DNA from: Diphasiastrum complanatum
Lineage: Eukaryota > Streptophyta > Lycopodiopsida > Lycopodiales > Lycopodiaceae
Assembly: GCA_029204225.1 (NCBI GenBank)
Contig: CM055113.1
Span: 21,647,605 to 21,709,604 of the forward strand
Direction: 5' to 3'
DNA length: 62,000 bases
This document shows positions 1-12,150 of this stretch, piece by piece. Under the pieces are notes generated by a model. The model searched no databases. It worked only from the letters and a program-made list of their open reading frames with translations, and was not told where the DNA came from. The number at the start of each line of letters is the position of its first letter. Position 1 is the stretch's first letter. The translations under genes and the position numbers were made by a program.

Positions 1-1
1 T

Positions 2-76
2 CATGATAGCCCTATTGCAGGTCATCCTGGTGTGGAGAAGACTTGTGAGTTGATCCAACGCACACCTGGGTTTCAC
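2..76 (+). pseudogene. Ty3/gypsy integrase zinc-binding fragment
   Basis: Reading from base 2 gives HDSPIAGHPGVEKTCELIQR, the start of the HHCC zinc-binding segment found at the N-terminus of gypsy integrases (H..GHxGxxKT). The frame is lost within about 25 codons and no catalytic DDE core follows, so this is only a scrap of an element extending off the left edge or deleted here. The family call rests on the motif; nothing in the sequence shows function. Confidence 0.65.
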
Positions 77-968
77 AAGTTACATTCAGGTCCAAAAGAT
101 TAGGATGGTGGTTTGATCTTAGCAAATAAGGCCCAATATTTATCTCTACAATCAACCCAACTTTAGTAAGGGAAGCAAAGGCATAATCAACAATGCGATT
201 GCCTTTTTTAGGCAAACCGGTATAGCCACCTGAGGCTAGCCATCTATGTAGCACATTGCACATGGCAATTTCATGTATACCACAAAGGTTGGGTAGTTCC
301 TACCAAAATTTAGGAATGGCTTTGTTGGCATTCATAGGGCGTCTCATCATACTCAAATCCTTTCGAGGTATCTCCTCCAACTTGAAGCTTTTTTTTTTGG
401 GTCCTTCCATTCCCAATAATAAGGTATCTCCATCTAAATTTGAAAATGTCAATTCTGATTTCTCTAAATGGATTTTTTGTGTCCAGATTCATGTTCCAAT
501 AGAAATTAGATTCATAAGCAGCAAATCAGCATGCACACAAAAGAAGTATCTTCTCTTCGACTGTGCTTTCAGCCCAATGTATTGATTTTTGGCATCTTTT
601 TTGCAAGTGTAATTGACCTCACAAGAGAGTGGGGGATGTAAACATGCCACCCCTCTTGAACCTCTATCTCTATCACCTTTCTCATTTTATAAGGAACGAA
701 ACTCTTTGAAATCTGATATTTTGCAGGGTTTATGCTCTCATGTCTCAGCCAAGAGTCCTAATATCTCTACTTGTTGCACCTATTTGATTGGTGGAGCTTT
801 TTTCTAGAAGGCGTTTGCCATGTCGTCTTGCAGCCTGTTTGCTTTCTCACTGCCATTCTCTCACCTTTGCCCATTTAATTCTTACTGCTACTTGCCGCAA
901 GGGTGTAAGATCTTCATCCACATAAGCTAAAAGGATTCTGTGATATCTTTTTCGTCAAGCCCATCTTT
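77..968. other. Unclassified DNA with a candidate LTR start
   Basis: No gene is supported here. A purine run (AGAGAGTGGGGGA, 624-636) is followed directly by TGTAAACATGCC at 637, which looks like a polypurine tract joined to the TG start of a 3' LTR. It could belong to the same gypsy remnant as the integrase scrap at the left edge. The far end of the LTR was not identified, and the short open frames between 12 and 585 match no family I recognise. Confidence 0.3.
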
Positions 969-1040
969 TGAGAGAGAGAAGAAGAAGAAGCTTTTTTAAT
1001 GTCTTTTCCATGCCATAAGGCATATAAGACTGATCAGTAC

Positions 1041-1117
<77 letters not shown>

Positions 1118-1185
1118 TTTATTAATGTCTTTTCCATGCCAAAAGGCATATAAGACTAGTAAATGTACATGTCAAGTATGGTAAC
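969..1185 (-). mobile_element. LINE-type 3' ends with hairpin and TC tail (two tandem copies)
   Basis: Read on the minus strand, about 1160-1114 carries a short hairpin (ATGCC-TTTT-GGCAT), then GGAAAAGACATTAATAAAGC, then a (TC)n tail. Immediately downstream (1033-969) the same block recurs with small changes and a TTC/TC tail. The same arrangement ends the ORF1-bearing element at 38835-38925. A conserved 3' end followed by a simple-repeat tail is what target-primed retrotransposons leave after 5' truncation. These are probably two dead-on-arrival copies, one next to or inside the tail of the other. Confidence 0.6.
1043..1113. repeat. (AG)n microsatellite, about 71 bp
   Basis: An uninterrupted AG dinucleotide run. 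It is flanked on both sides by copies of the same AAGCTTTATTAATGTC-type block, so it is best read as the TC tail of the minus-strand retroelement end rather than an independent microsatellite. Confidence 0.95.
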
Positions 1186-2925
1186 AGTGGGAGCGTATGA
1201 AACGTCTCCAAAACAGTAACAAAAATAACATATCTAAATATGGTGAACTGAAATAAATGCATGAAGTATGAAATATGTGGGAGCATAGATACAACTAAAT
1301 GTCATGAATGAGGTTTAGCACTATAATCCAGTCCTGTCCTGCTGATGCTATAGAAAGATGTGATACGAGCTGCAACATGGGGGAACTCTGGTGGTCGCTG
1401 ACGCCGTCTAGGAGGATGAGATCTCCTCGTGATAGGTCGAGTAGCTCGTGCTGCAACATGAGTATGAGTGGGGCACTGTCTCTGATCCCTATGAGTGGTT
1501 ATGTCGGGGCTTAGAAAAAAAGGTGGATTTGTGTTCAATGGTGGAATCATATGGGAAATGTTGTAGTAGAAGGGAGGTTAAGAGTCTTGATGGACGGTGT
1601 AGGGTTTGTCAAAGCGATATTTTGGTGCACGGATGAGAGACGGGTGGGGAAATAGAGACAACGCTAGGAGTGAATCCTAATTGGAAGGAGATAACAGAGT
1701 GGTCAGATAGAATTGTACGTGTGATGGTGAAGGAGGTGATGTGTGGAAGGGGAGAGGGTGATCCCATGAGGTAGTCTACCACACTATCGGTGGAAAATAG
1801 CACTTTGCAATATGGATGTCTCTCTTTAGGCCAATAGTTATCCCTCTAGGTCAAATCCATAGATACTTGGCCTAATCATTAATATTACATGCCGATTCGT
1901 CCCGATTCGAACTGGCTAGCTATGTTCGAATTGGGAAACGGTTCGAACCTTTTTTTTTTGGTTTTTTCGTTTAGGGGGCCGAAAAATGGTTTGAACCGGT
2001 TTCCGGTTCGAATTGGCCCCTAACAGTTTGAAGGTTCAAACCGCGGTTCGATGCAACATTGCTGATCATCTCCGTGCACTACCTCTAGTCGTCTTTTAGT
2101 AACATCTTTACATAAACATGCCACACCTCCCCGATCTGGTCTCTGCTCTAAAAACTGACTCCCACTGAAGACCTGACAAAGAAGGTCAAGCTTGCTTTGC
2201 ATTCTCTTGTGTGCTTGTGAAAAATAAGACATTTCTACTATCTATGAAGTCTATCAAATCCCCTGCTGACGATGAGGTATGTATTCCGTTACAATTTCAA
2301 ACACCAAAATGTAATGAACATGGATGGGTCTTCGAGTTGCTCCCACACGTGAAAAGACCCAAACCCTATTTCATGAATGTATTTCACTTGGCCATCCTTG
2401 TAGATTCTTTCCTTCATGATATTTTGGCTTCTTCAAAAGCTTTTTTCCTTTCTGACACGTGCATGAAAGTAAGATTGCCATCCAAGAATATACGGGTGTA
2501 TTGAAATTTTTTGAACTTGTCCTGTAAATTTTTTATGTTCCTTGAGCTCTTTTATGGTAATTTGATGTGCATCCACAAGTTTTAATGATTCCTAGCGAGA
2601 AGCCTTGGATGATAACTTTACTGCTGTTTTGTTCTGTAGTCTACTTTTGAATCAGATAAATGTTTTGCTATTATCCCGTGTAAGTTGTCTTTACTTTTTT
2701 GAGATAGTCTTGATATTCTTGGTGTAGTTATGTGCTATTCAGTTTGAGTTGCTCCATAATAGAATGTTCCAGAGCTGCTCCTGGTTTGAGTATTGTTGGA
2801 AAACTTTATGGTTGATTCGTTCCTCAATTGAAAAGCTGATAATTTCTGCTCTTATTTGGAATTGCCAAATCGATATGCTTATCCAAGGTTGGAAAGTTTT
2901 TGACAGTTTCGGTTTATCCTCTTAG
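1186..2925. other. Non-coding stretch upstream of the visible LACS exons
   Basis: No open frame here resembles a known protein. I specifically looked for the preceding acyl-CoA synthetase exons and did not find them, so this stretch is probably intron of that gene or inserted repeat. It contains a GGTTCGAA-rich foldback (about 1895-2055). Confidence 0.5.
1971..2024. repeat. Small foldback with TTAGGGGGCC / GGCCCCTAA ends
   Basis: The segment begins TTAGGGGGCCGAA and ends TTCGAATTGGCCCCTAA, so its ends pair with one extra G. The interior and flanks carry repeated GGTTCGAACC and GAACCGG motifs. This resembles the terminal or subterminal repeats of hAT-like elements, but no transposase or target-site duplication was identified. 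Confidence 0.4.
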
Positions 2926-5900
2926 GAAAAACGCCATCTCCAGTGTGGGACCGTTTGGTTTTCAACAAGATAAAGGCACGCTTGGGAGGTCGTGTGCGTG
3001 TGATTGTTTCGGGTGCTTCACCGATATCTCCAGAGGTCATCGATTTTTTGAAGATGTACGTCGTTGTGCAGATTAATGTTTTTGATGTTACCGTGCTGGC
3101 CAGGTTCCATGATTTACAATCTCTGACACACATAGTTATCGTAGCTTGCCTATACATGAAGGGTTGAAATTATAACATTCCGGAAAACCTTGCCCACAAT
3201 ATCTAGGTCATGTTCACAGTAGGAATGTGAATAAATTCAATAAATCTCCATCAATTTAACCATTCTTTTCTTTTTTGTATCTTTAGCTTTCTGAACTTGT
3301 CAGCTAGGCATTTAAAAATTGCATGTGTATGTAGTTCTTGTGGGCATCATGTAACTATAGTGATCGACTAGCTAGCTTCTTGCAATTTTCTCCTCTACAT
3401 CTTTCTGTTTGGAGTCTCTAAAGAATCAGGTTTGATCTCAGTTCCATAGTGTACAGCACATTGTTCCTTACATATTGCAATTTTTCTTCATTAGATATGT
3501 TTATTTGCTGTTAAATTTTTTCTTACCCATCTCCCTCCATTAGATTTGTGATCCATACTAACTGCCTGATTGGGGGAAAATTTGATCGATCTCAGGCTTA
3601 CAGCTGCCAGATTAAGAAACCTCAATTCCTGTTTTTTTTTCACATCGGAGCTTTTTAAAGTACATCTAAACAGTACTGATATTCAAAACTTTAAGAAGCT
3701 GCAGAACTTAACCCTGAAGCTATGCTTCTTTGATAAGCTTCCATAGTGTTTATCGATGTTACTACATCTCAAAAGTTGGCCTAGCGAAAAATCGATTTGT
3801 AGCACTTCAGAAGCTGTGGAACTATCCGCTCTACTTATCGTTTTAGTGTCTGAATTGGGCTGTTTTTTTCCCCAAATAAAGCAAATTGAATGAAATTTTT
3901 TCATGATCGCACCTATGGAACGATATCTTCTGTACCAAAAGGTACAGGACAGGAATTTCTGGTTTTGATTGTGGAACGTATGGGCTGGATTCACATAAAT
4001 CACAGCTGAAGGTATTGATATTGGTTGATTGAGGATTGCTGTTTGTAGTATTATACAACCACTTAGCAATCAGACTTTTTTCTTATTTTGAAGTTCAAAG
4101 TAGAAAGTATTTTGTAATCTCTGGTTGGGTTGCACTTGAGTAGCATCAAGTAGATGTAATGTAGACGTCCTTTTGATATCAGTAACAATTCAGGTTCGGT
4201 TTTTTAAAGATTCAAACAAACTGGGAAGGGCTTAAAACAACTGATGTAATGTAGACCTCCTTTTGATATCATAACAATTTAGGCTTAGTTTGTTAAGGGT
4301 TTAAACAAACTAGGAAGGGCAACTGCATGCTGTCTATTCGCATTGGGCTGAACTAACCCTTTCTGTATTCATCCAGTTGTTGGTACTCATTTCTCCTTTA
4401 TGATGAGAAAGTTGCCAAAAGCATTTCGTTACATGTACATGAAAGTAAGATTGTTTTCAAGACCAAATTTGTGTGTCAAGGAAAGGCCAGGAGAACTTAA
4501 AGAAGGTGAACAGTGATCACAGATAAAACATGCAAATTCAAGCTGCTGAGAATTGGAGAATGTTGTTTGAGAAAAGTTGGCTACTGAATTAAGTACTTAC
4601 GATGGATGGCGGTACATCTGCAGTATTTAATATTATATGCAATGTGTTGCAGCTGCTTTGGAGGAAACGTGTCTGAAGGTTACGGAATGACAGAGACTGC
4701 TTGTGTTATTACATCTTGCCGAGAGGGAGATCCCTTGTCAGGCCATGTTGGGGCACCAAACCCAGCCTGTGGTGAGTTATCTTTCCTTAAATATGATGAA
4801 GATACCACTAATTGTAGTTCTTTCAGTAAAGTCTCTTCATTTGCAAAATAACAATTTCCTAACCAGAAATAACTAGCGCATCTGTTCTTCATGTAAGGGA
4901 GTAGTTGGCTGTATATATACTGAAATTCCTGTTGTTTGATAGAAATTAAGCTTCAGGATGTTCCAGATATGAACTATACATCAGATGACAAGCCATATCC
5001 TCGAGGAGAAATCTGTGTACGGGGACCACTTGTTTTCAAGGGATACTACAAAGATGAAGTGCAAACGTATGACATGCCCTCACCACAAATAATTTGACTG
5101 TGCAACCAAAACATTAACATTCAGTCTAAGCTTGTATAGTACGTCAGTTTGATTTTTTCATTCTAGTGATGTTGTGCTCAAGGTGAAGCTCATAACTAAG
5201 ACTGCAGGCGAGAGATCCTTGATGAAGATGGCTGGCTACACACTGGTGATATAGGGCTTTGGCTTCCTGGTGGTCGACTCAAGATTATTGATAGGTATGC
5301 TAGTTGAGAAATTTATTGTGGAAATGCATGCCTTTATAAAGAAATTATGTGGACTGCTAGGACCAATTTTATAAAACATTTTGAATAATATCGTGCATTT
5401 GCTTGTGATGAAACTGCCCTAGTTTCAAGCATCCAAGTATCAAAAACATGTAAAACAAGGTAAAAAATATTTTTCCTGTGCTATCATTACAGTTTGAACC
5501 CTCGAGTGTCCATCCTCATGTAGGAATTTTGACAGAGGACATTTTCAAACAACCAAGAGACTCTCTCTCTCTCTCTCTCTCTCATGTTTTTTTTATGGTT
5601 GTAACATCAGGCGTTTCCATCCCCTGGTTGCTCTAACATCATTCACCTGATCCCAAGAAACCAGATAACTACCATACCATTATGATTGAACCCGTGTTGG
5701 CCAAGGTTTAGGGGATGATTCTGGAGATGGTTCTGAGCAGAGAATCAGAGTCCAGAAATCTTCGTGCTTTGGGAGAAGCATGCTTCAGATCACATTACTG
5801 TACCACCGATGGTATTTTCACTCTCAGATCTGTATAATGTACCTGAATTGATCTTAGCAGTGATGGCACTATTTGAGAGAGTAATTGGTCAGTTGTTACA

Positions 5901-8759
5901 GATTAGAAGATGGTACCTCTGAGGCAGTTAATAGCACCATCAGTGTGAAACTGGGCTGTTCCTCTCTCCTACTCTTTTAGGCTCTATACTGATGAGCTGT
6001 AGGCAGTAATCACATGGTGGAGGTGCAGATTGTGAGGCCTATTGATCTCCATGCTTCTCTATGTGGACGACGTAGTATTGTTATCTTCATTGCATGAAGG
6101 CCTGCAGAGACACATTAAAGCATTGCTCACCTTTTGTCAAGAGGAGGTTCTGGAAGTGAATACAAGAAAGACTAAAATGATGGTCCATAATACATTACAC
6201 TGTAACATGTATAATCAAAGCTTTCTCTTAGGGGATCAACTCTTGGAGGTGGTTTCATCATATACTTATTTTTGTGTGCTCTTCACGGGACCTATATTTA
6301 GTAAGAGACAAGCAGCTAAACGTCATGCCTCTGTAGTGAATCTGGATCAGATATGCTACCAGAGGTACATCCAAGACATGAAGACAAAATGTAGCCTTTT
6401 CACTAACCTTGTTTGCATCTACATGGATGTTTGCATTAGAGGTATGGGGGGTACTTCTTGAGTGAGCAAGTTTGATTGGTTGAGATTCTCCCATTTTCCA
6501 AATATCTATGCTATCTCAGATAATCCCTAAAAATTGGCGGAGTTACAGACCGGTATCTATGGGTTGTTCTATCCTCTTCTAGGTCTCTATAAGAGCAGGG
6601 GCATTATTCGTGGGTATGCTCATACCGGATGGGTGCCATGTTCATTGGGCATCTCCATGACGAGTCTTGCAGAGGGGGATAATTAATTATATTGAGTGTG
6701 CCTGGGCTGATCCTAAACCATACTTCTGCTGTACACATTTCCTCGACCTCAGTAAATGAGCAATCTGTTATTTTTGGGCTATCTTGATGTGGATTCAACA
6801 CAGCCTAAGGTATACCTTGAACAAACACAGTTGCAGGTCAAACTAGAGAGGAGATGATTACACCTCTATGCTCTGGATAGTGAAAAGCATCAAGTACATG
6901 GAAAGTGTTCGGGAGTCCCTTATCCCTTCTATGGTACTTGATTATCAGAGAATTATTGCAAGAACAAAAATCGAAAACTTCATTGCAACTTTGAATCATT
7001 CTTTGCAAGCACAGAGCAAAAGCATGGGAAAGGCTAAAAATTTGAAGCACAATGAAATTATTGGGATATGGATTTGCAATCTCTTTATGGTTGCGACAGT
7101 CCAGTGTGACCTTTGTTATGAACTTTCTGACAATGTTGAGACTTGTGGCAGGTGCAACATTCAAAGAAAAGCAGAGGCGTATCTGAAACGAACAATATAT
7201 AAATGTAGAACTATGTTATGTAAATGCCAGAGATGAGAACGTTATGTTGTGTTCTCAATTGTTTCAAATAAAGGCTTTCTCAGAGGACTGTGAGTTAGAA
7301 GGCATCGACAGTAAAACTGTGGTCGATTTATCTCACCTCTGAAAGCTGCACATATGCCAAATGCAAGTTCTACAGTTGTCACTGAAGAGGAAAATCAACT
7401 GGCAAGAGACGGAAGGGCTATCTGATGGGCATCAGAATTTGTATTTCTGTATAATTTAGAAATGTCTGTGCAGTTTTAGAGATGAAAGGCTGAAGCACAA
7501 AAGGCTCATGTTTTTCCTTTGAAATTGTTGCACTTTTGCAGTCCACTGTGCTTACTTTCATGATAACCACAGATGACGTACCTTTTTCTTTTTGAGGTTT
7601 GGTCTTCTTTTTTGCAAAGCCTCACCTATGTTTTTGGCTTGTTTCATTTCCAGAAAGAAGAACATTTTCAAGCTAGCACAAGGAGAGTACATTGCTCCTG
7701 AAAAGATTGAGAATGTCTATCAAAGAAGCAAATTTGTCTCGCAATGTTTTATACATGGTGAGTACAATTTTCACTTTTAGCAACTAGTGTTCTCCATTTA
7801 TTTGGCATGAACGCTATTTCTGACTGTGGTTTGCTGATTGCAGGTGATAGTTTTAACTATGCCTTGGTAGCTATTGTTTCCGTTGATCCTGAAACATTGT
7901 CTGCATGGGCGAAGTCTAAGGGCATAAAGGTAACTTGCATTTTGGTGCTTGACATTGGCTATTTGCCCAGTTGTCTTTTGGAGGAGTTAAGACTACTTGT
8001 CTTCCACTGTGGCAGCATACTTCCCATCAATCTGCTGCCTGAACTGATAACACTGCATGCTAACGGGACTTAGCCAAACTATGGACCCTGCTATGTACTA
8101 TGCAGAAGCTCTTGCTGTCAACCAAGTAGGTAAATTTGTGACTGTGATAGGTTAGTTAGTCACTGCCTTATTATTCATTGTGCATGCAGCACGCGGATAA
8201 TCTGGAGAGCCTATGTAAAGATCCTGTAGTAAAAGCCGCTGTTCTAGCAGACATGGATGCAGTGGGTACTGAAGCCAAGGTACTGGCTTTGCAACCTTTT
8301 ACCGATATTTGAAAATGGATGTTGAGACTTTTGCTGTAGTATCAGTAGCCCACAGTTAAATCATTTGAGACATTTCCTTGAAGAGCATTTGATCCAATAG
8401 TTAGACTATACTGTTGGTTGCAGCTAAGGGGGTTTGAGTTTGCGAAGGCAATAACTTTAGTTCACGAGCCATTTTCCTTGGAAAGTGGGCTTCTTACTCC
8501 TACAATGAAGGTAAACTGAATCTCTTGTCAGTGTGCCTACCTGTCACCTCTAGTATTATTTTTCAATTTGAAATAACAGTGAAACTTCTAGACACAAATA
8601 TAAAGACACAAATTCTTTGTTCTATTTGTTGTAAATCTGCATAAATGTTTGCCACAGATTAAACGCCCTCAAGCAAAGGCCTATTTTGCAAAAGCTATAG
8701 AAGACATGTATGCACAGATTGCAGCTCAAGGTGAATCTAATGCACTCAAAGGCTTGTAA
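2926..8759 (+). CDS. LACS6/LACS7-like: Peroxisomal-type long-chain acyl-CoA synthetase, 3' half (nine exons)
   Basis: Activates long-chain fatty acids to acyl-CoA using ATP, in plants mainly feeding peroxisomal beta-oxidation. Exons 2926-3055, 4653-4771, 4943-5066, 5208-5294, 7654-7757, 7844-7929, 8190-8279, 8424-8510 and 8658-8759 join through GT-AG introns with no frame break, giving about 308 residues. Visible motifs in order are [10 protein letters not shown], the EGYGMTET adenylation motif, [10 protein letters not shown], the [11 protein letters not shown] hinge region, [20 protein letters not shown] (LACS signature) and LLTPTMKIKRP with the C-terminal catalytic lysine. The order and spacing fit plant LACS6/LACS7. 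The N-terminal half, including the ATP-binding P-loop, is not in the window. The chosen stop (TAA 8757-8759) gives a C-terminus ...NALKGL, which is not an SKL-type signal. A GT at 8730 could instead be a donor to a further exon. Confidence 0.9.
3056..4652 (+). other. LACS intron with internal tandem duplication
   Basis: Donor AAGAT|GTACGT at 3056 and acceptor TTGCAG at 4652 join codons that restore a K-I-C-F-G-G reading through the junction. Apart from the duplicated block at 4153-4320 nothing recognisable was seen inside. Confidence 0.85.
4153..4320 (+). repeat. Two tandem copies of a 90-bp unit
   Basis: The block starting GATGTAATGTAGAC at 4153 recurs at 4243 (90 bp later). Both copies continue through CTCCTTTTGATATC-type and CAAACTRGGAAGGGC-type sequence with scattered differences. 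It lies wholly within a LACS intron. Confidence 0.8.
5561..5583. repeat. (CT)n microsatellite, 23 bp
   Basis: Short CT run just upstream of the LINE reverse-transcriptase remnant inside the LACS intron. It may be the tail of an older retroelement insertion, but no matching 3'-end block was seen next to it. Confidence 0.85.
5630..6475 (+). pseudogene. LINE (non-LTR) reverse transcriptase remnant in LACS intron
   Basis: Frame-shifted pieces follow the order of a non-LTR reverse transcriptase. They are [15 protein letters not shown] and then [20 protein letters not shown] (fingers/palm region), [31 protein letters not shown] at about 6047 (catalytic YxDD box), and [16 protein letters not shown]. 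The piece ends with a [12 protein letters not shown] region and a final ALEVWG-like thumb motif near 6440. Several stops and frameshifts show it is dead. It lies in the 5295-7653 intron in the same orientation as the gene. The clade cannot be fixed by eye. Confidence 0.8.
6476..7653 (+). other. Rest of the LACS intron downstream of the LINE
   Basis: Contains a modest open frame (6868-7236) that matches nothing I recognise and could be further LINE 3' sequence. The exon boundary at 7654 follows a TTTCATTTCCAG acceptor. Confidence 0.4.
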
Positions 8760-9523
<764 letters not shown>

Positions 9524-9790
9524 TGCTAATGGAAGTCAAGTACAAAGGCTTTTAGTAAGGACATAGGCTCACTAGTAAGTTTTCTGCTTTTGTGTAACCA
9601 TAACTTGCAGTTCAAATCTGGTAAAATCTTTTAACGTTGAAATTTCATCCTCTTAATGCTAATAATGGAAGTAATGTACAAAGGCTTTCAGCAAGAACAT
9701 AGATTTAGTAGTAACTTATCTGCTTTTGTAAAAGACCATCGCTTGGAGTTGAAATCTAATAAAATCTTTGAAGGATGAATTTTCATTGTT
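9524..9790 (+). repeat. Tandem duplication of about 130 bp
   Basis: Two adjacent copies share ATGCTAAT..GGAAGT, GTACAAAGGCTTT, an ACATAGRYTYA..AGTAA segment and TCTGCTTTTG. They go on to share GTTGAAATCT..TAAAATCTTT in the same order. They differ by many substitutions, so the duplication is old. Confidence 0.75.
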
Positions 9791-11600
9791 TTTTATTATT
9801 TTGATTACTTATGCTGTTGTCTGGATGAGCAATAGCATTCCGAGGAAGCCATGGGAAGTTTTAGGAAGTAGAACTTAGAGCTTGAATTGTTCAGCTATTA
9901 TCTGAGAGCTTTTTGAACTGAAGGTATAATTGTTTTGTCCAGAAGGATTTGTAGAGACAAAATTTGATTTTGTAGCAAAACTAGTTTTAAGGTGATTGTA
10001 CATGAGCATTATAGCAAGGACTTAAATGAAAATGGGTTTTCAATGGCACTTCATGCATAGTTGATAATAAAAATCAACCTACGGAAGGGATAAGAAAGAC
10101 ACTGCTTCGGGTGCTGTTGTAAAAGCCTTTGCTACATGAGTTCAAGCACCAGGGCCAAAGCTTGGGATGGATTATCCTGACATTTTCCTTTGAAGAGTTT
10201 TATTTGTTTTGTAATTCTTTAATCTCTTCAGTAAGCACTCAAATGGCAAGATGTTTAGGTGGAATGTCAGACTTACACGTTAACAGCCACTTTAGCAACA
10301 GATGAAGGGGAACAATGCCATAAAAACACATACTATCAGTTTTTAATGTCACAAAATGTTGTTTTCCAAGTTATTTTAGTAATGGAACAATGATTTGATT
10401 TCTTGTGGGGTTTCCACTAATTTCATATAGTAAAGCTTCAAGTAGAAGATTCAGATCTACAAGAGAACTGTTTGGAGTCCATGTATGCCAAGTGTGTCGG
10501 GCACAAGTTGCATGCATATGTATCATAATTGTCAAATAGGAAAGCCACAACGATTATTGAAGCTGTTGTTGGAATACAAATATCTCATGGAAGCGAAAGA
10601 CAATGACAAGAAAAAAAAGTTTTGATAGGTAGACATCCATTTCTCTGCATCACTTACAAGCATTGTGCTTAACATTTATAGGGTTTGAAAATTTTGTAAG
10701 GTAATGTTGACCTAATGAACAAAAAGGAAAAGTAAACAACCGTTGCAAGAAATTGCTAAGTTGAGAGGTGGCCGAACCGTTATTGTCAGTGGTGACCTGG
10801 ATTGGCCTTTCAAAAAAGAAGTAGATACCATCATTTTTATTCATGCTTGATTTTGGACTTAAAACACCAAGGGTTAGAAACAAGAAAAGAAACAAAAAAC
10901 ATGCCAAACATACCATTGCGTCATGTTGGGTGGATGGGTGATAGTCGTTAGTCCATGTTGGAAGTGTCAATAGGCACAAAACATTGGGTTGGCGATTGAT
11001 CGGCCCAATGATGTCAAAATAAGATGTAGAGGACATAGTAGTCTATTGCAGGGAGGAGCTTCATTTTGAGTGTTGGTTAGTTTGGTTTCACAAACTTGAG
11101 AGATAGAAGTGTGTCATTTTGGTTGATTGAGAGATCCTTGATGAATTCCATGAATATGTTTGAAGAGATGTTTTGTTTATTTAACTTCTCATTCTAATCA
11201 ACCCAAGAAAGGTTCATGTATTGATTGAGCATGAACATCTTCAAAACAAAATCAATGTACTTTATTAGACCATTGAAGGTAGGTATCAAGGTGCTCAAAT
11301 TTAGAGCGATGAGCACGATTATAATTTTTGGGATGGGGATTGATATTTGAGCCCTCATTCTCATTTTTTTTTGTTCATTGTAGTGTACTTAATCAAATAA
11401 AAGTACAACTTCGTAAATACAAACGTTCATGTTGAATGGTCGTAAAAGGTATTGATTTCCATTTTGAAATATAAGTATTGGGCAGGTCTTCAATCACACA
11501 AGCAAAAATAAAATTTGTTGAACAATGTTGCGGCCTTATCAATACTAGTTGAGGGCTAGCTGTTGCACTCATCTAGATTCATCAAAAGACGTTGCCACTA
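9791..11600. other. Non-coding DNA, nothing recognised
   Basis: AT-rich, with stops in all frames. The one minus-strand open frame of 128 codons (10650-11036) has a hydrophobic segment but no match to a family I know, and I do not call it a gene. Confidence 0.5.
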
Positions 11601-11604
11601 TTTG

Positions 11605-11845
11605 AATATAGGTTTATTTGGATTATAGGAAAATGTTATGAAGCTCTAAGAGCTTGCTAGCTTACAAAAAAATTTCAAATCTTTTCAAAAAGAAAATTTG
11701 AATTTTCTTTGGGGAGTCGACTCGGATTCCCAAAAACAAAAAATAAATTTATTTTTCCTAAATTTAAAAAATTCTTTGGTATCCTACTAGGGAGTGCCAG
11801 CCTTTAGAGCTTCATGAGTATTTTTTAATAACTGAATTGAACCTT
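11605..11845. mobile_element. MITE-like inverted-repeat element, copy 1
   Basis: The left end (about 11612-11660) carries GTTATGAAGCTCTAA..GCTAGC. The right end (about 11795-11840) carries the reverse complement, GCCAGCC..TTAGAGCTTCATGAGTA. The arms are roughly 45 bp and imperfect, and the interior is non-coding. A second related copy follows at 11905. Superfamily and target-site duplication were not resolved. Confidence 0.55.
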
Positions 11846-11904
11846 TATTTAAGGGCAACAATAAAACAGGTTCATTCAAAGATGAAGCTTCAATGATTCC
11901 TTTG

Positions 11905-12150
11905 AAATATAGGTTCATTTGGTTATGAAAAAGTGTTTATGGAGCTATAAAACTTAGCACTTAGACATGATTGTGTGCTCTATAGAGAATAGAACCGATT
12001 TTTGATTTTTTTAAAAAATAAAAAACTCAATTTTTTTTTTTGAGTCAATTCGGCATGCTAGTATTTTTTTTTGTACACTTGGCTTGCTAGCCTTTACAGC
12101 TCCATGAACATTTTTTTTTTCAAAATAAAGATAAGCCTACATTTAAAAAA
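11905..12150. mobile_element. MITE-like inverted-repeat element, copy 2
   Basis: The left end reads AGGTTCATTTGGTTATG..TTTATGGAGCTATAAA. The right end reads TTTACAGCTCCATGAACA..ATAAGCCTA, again complementary. The ends match copy 1 in sequence and orientation, which supports a real short element family rather than chance pairing. Confidence 0.55.

Noticed and set aside
10650-11036. A 128-codon minus-strand ORF with a hydrophobic segment
   Set aside because: No family resemblance, no neighbouring exons, and AT-rich composition like the surrounding non-coding DNA.
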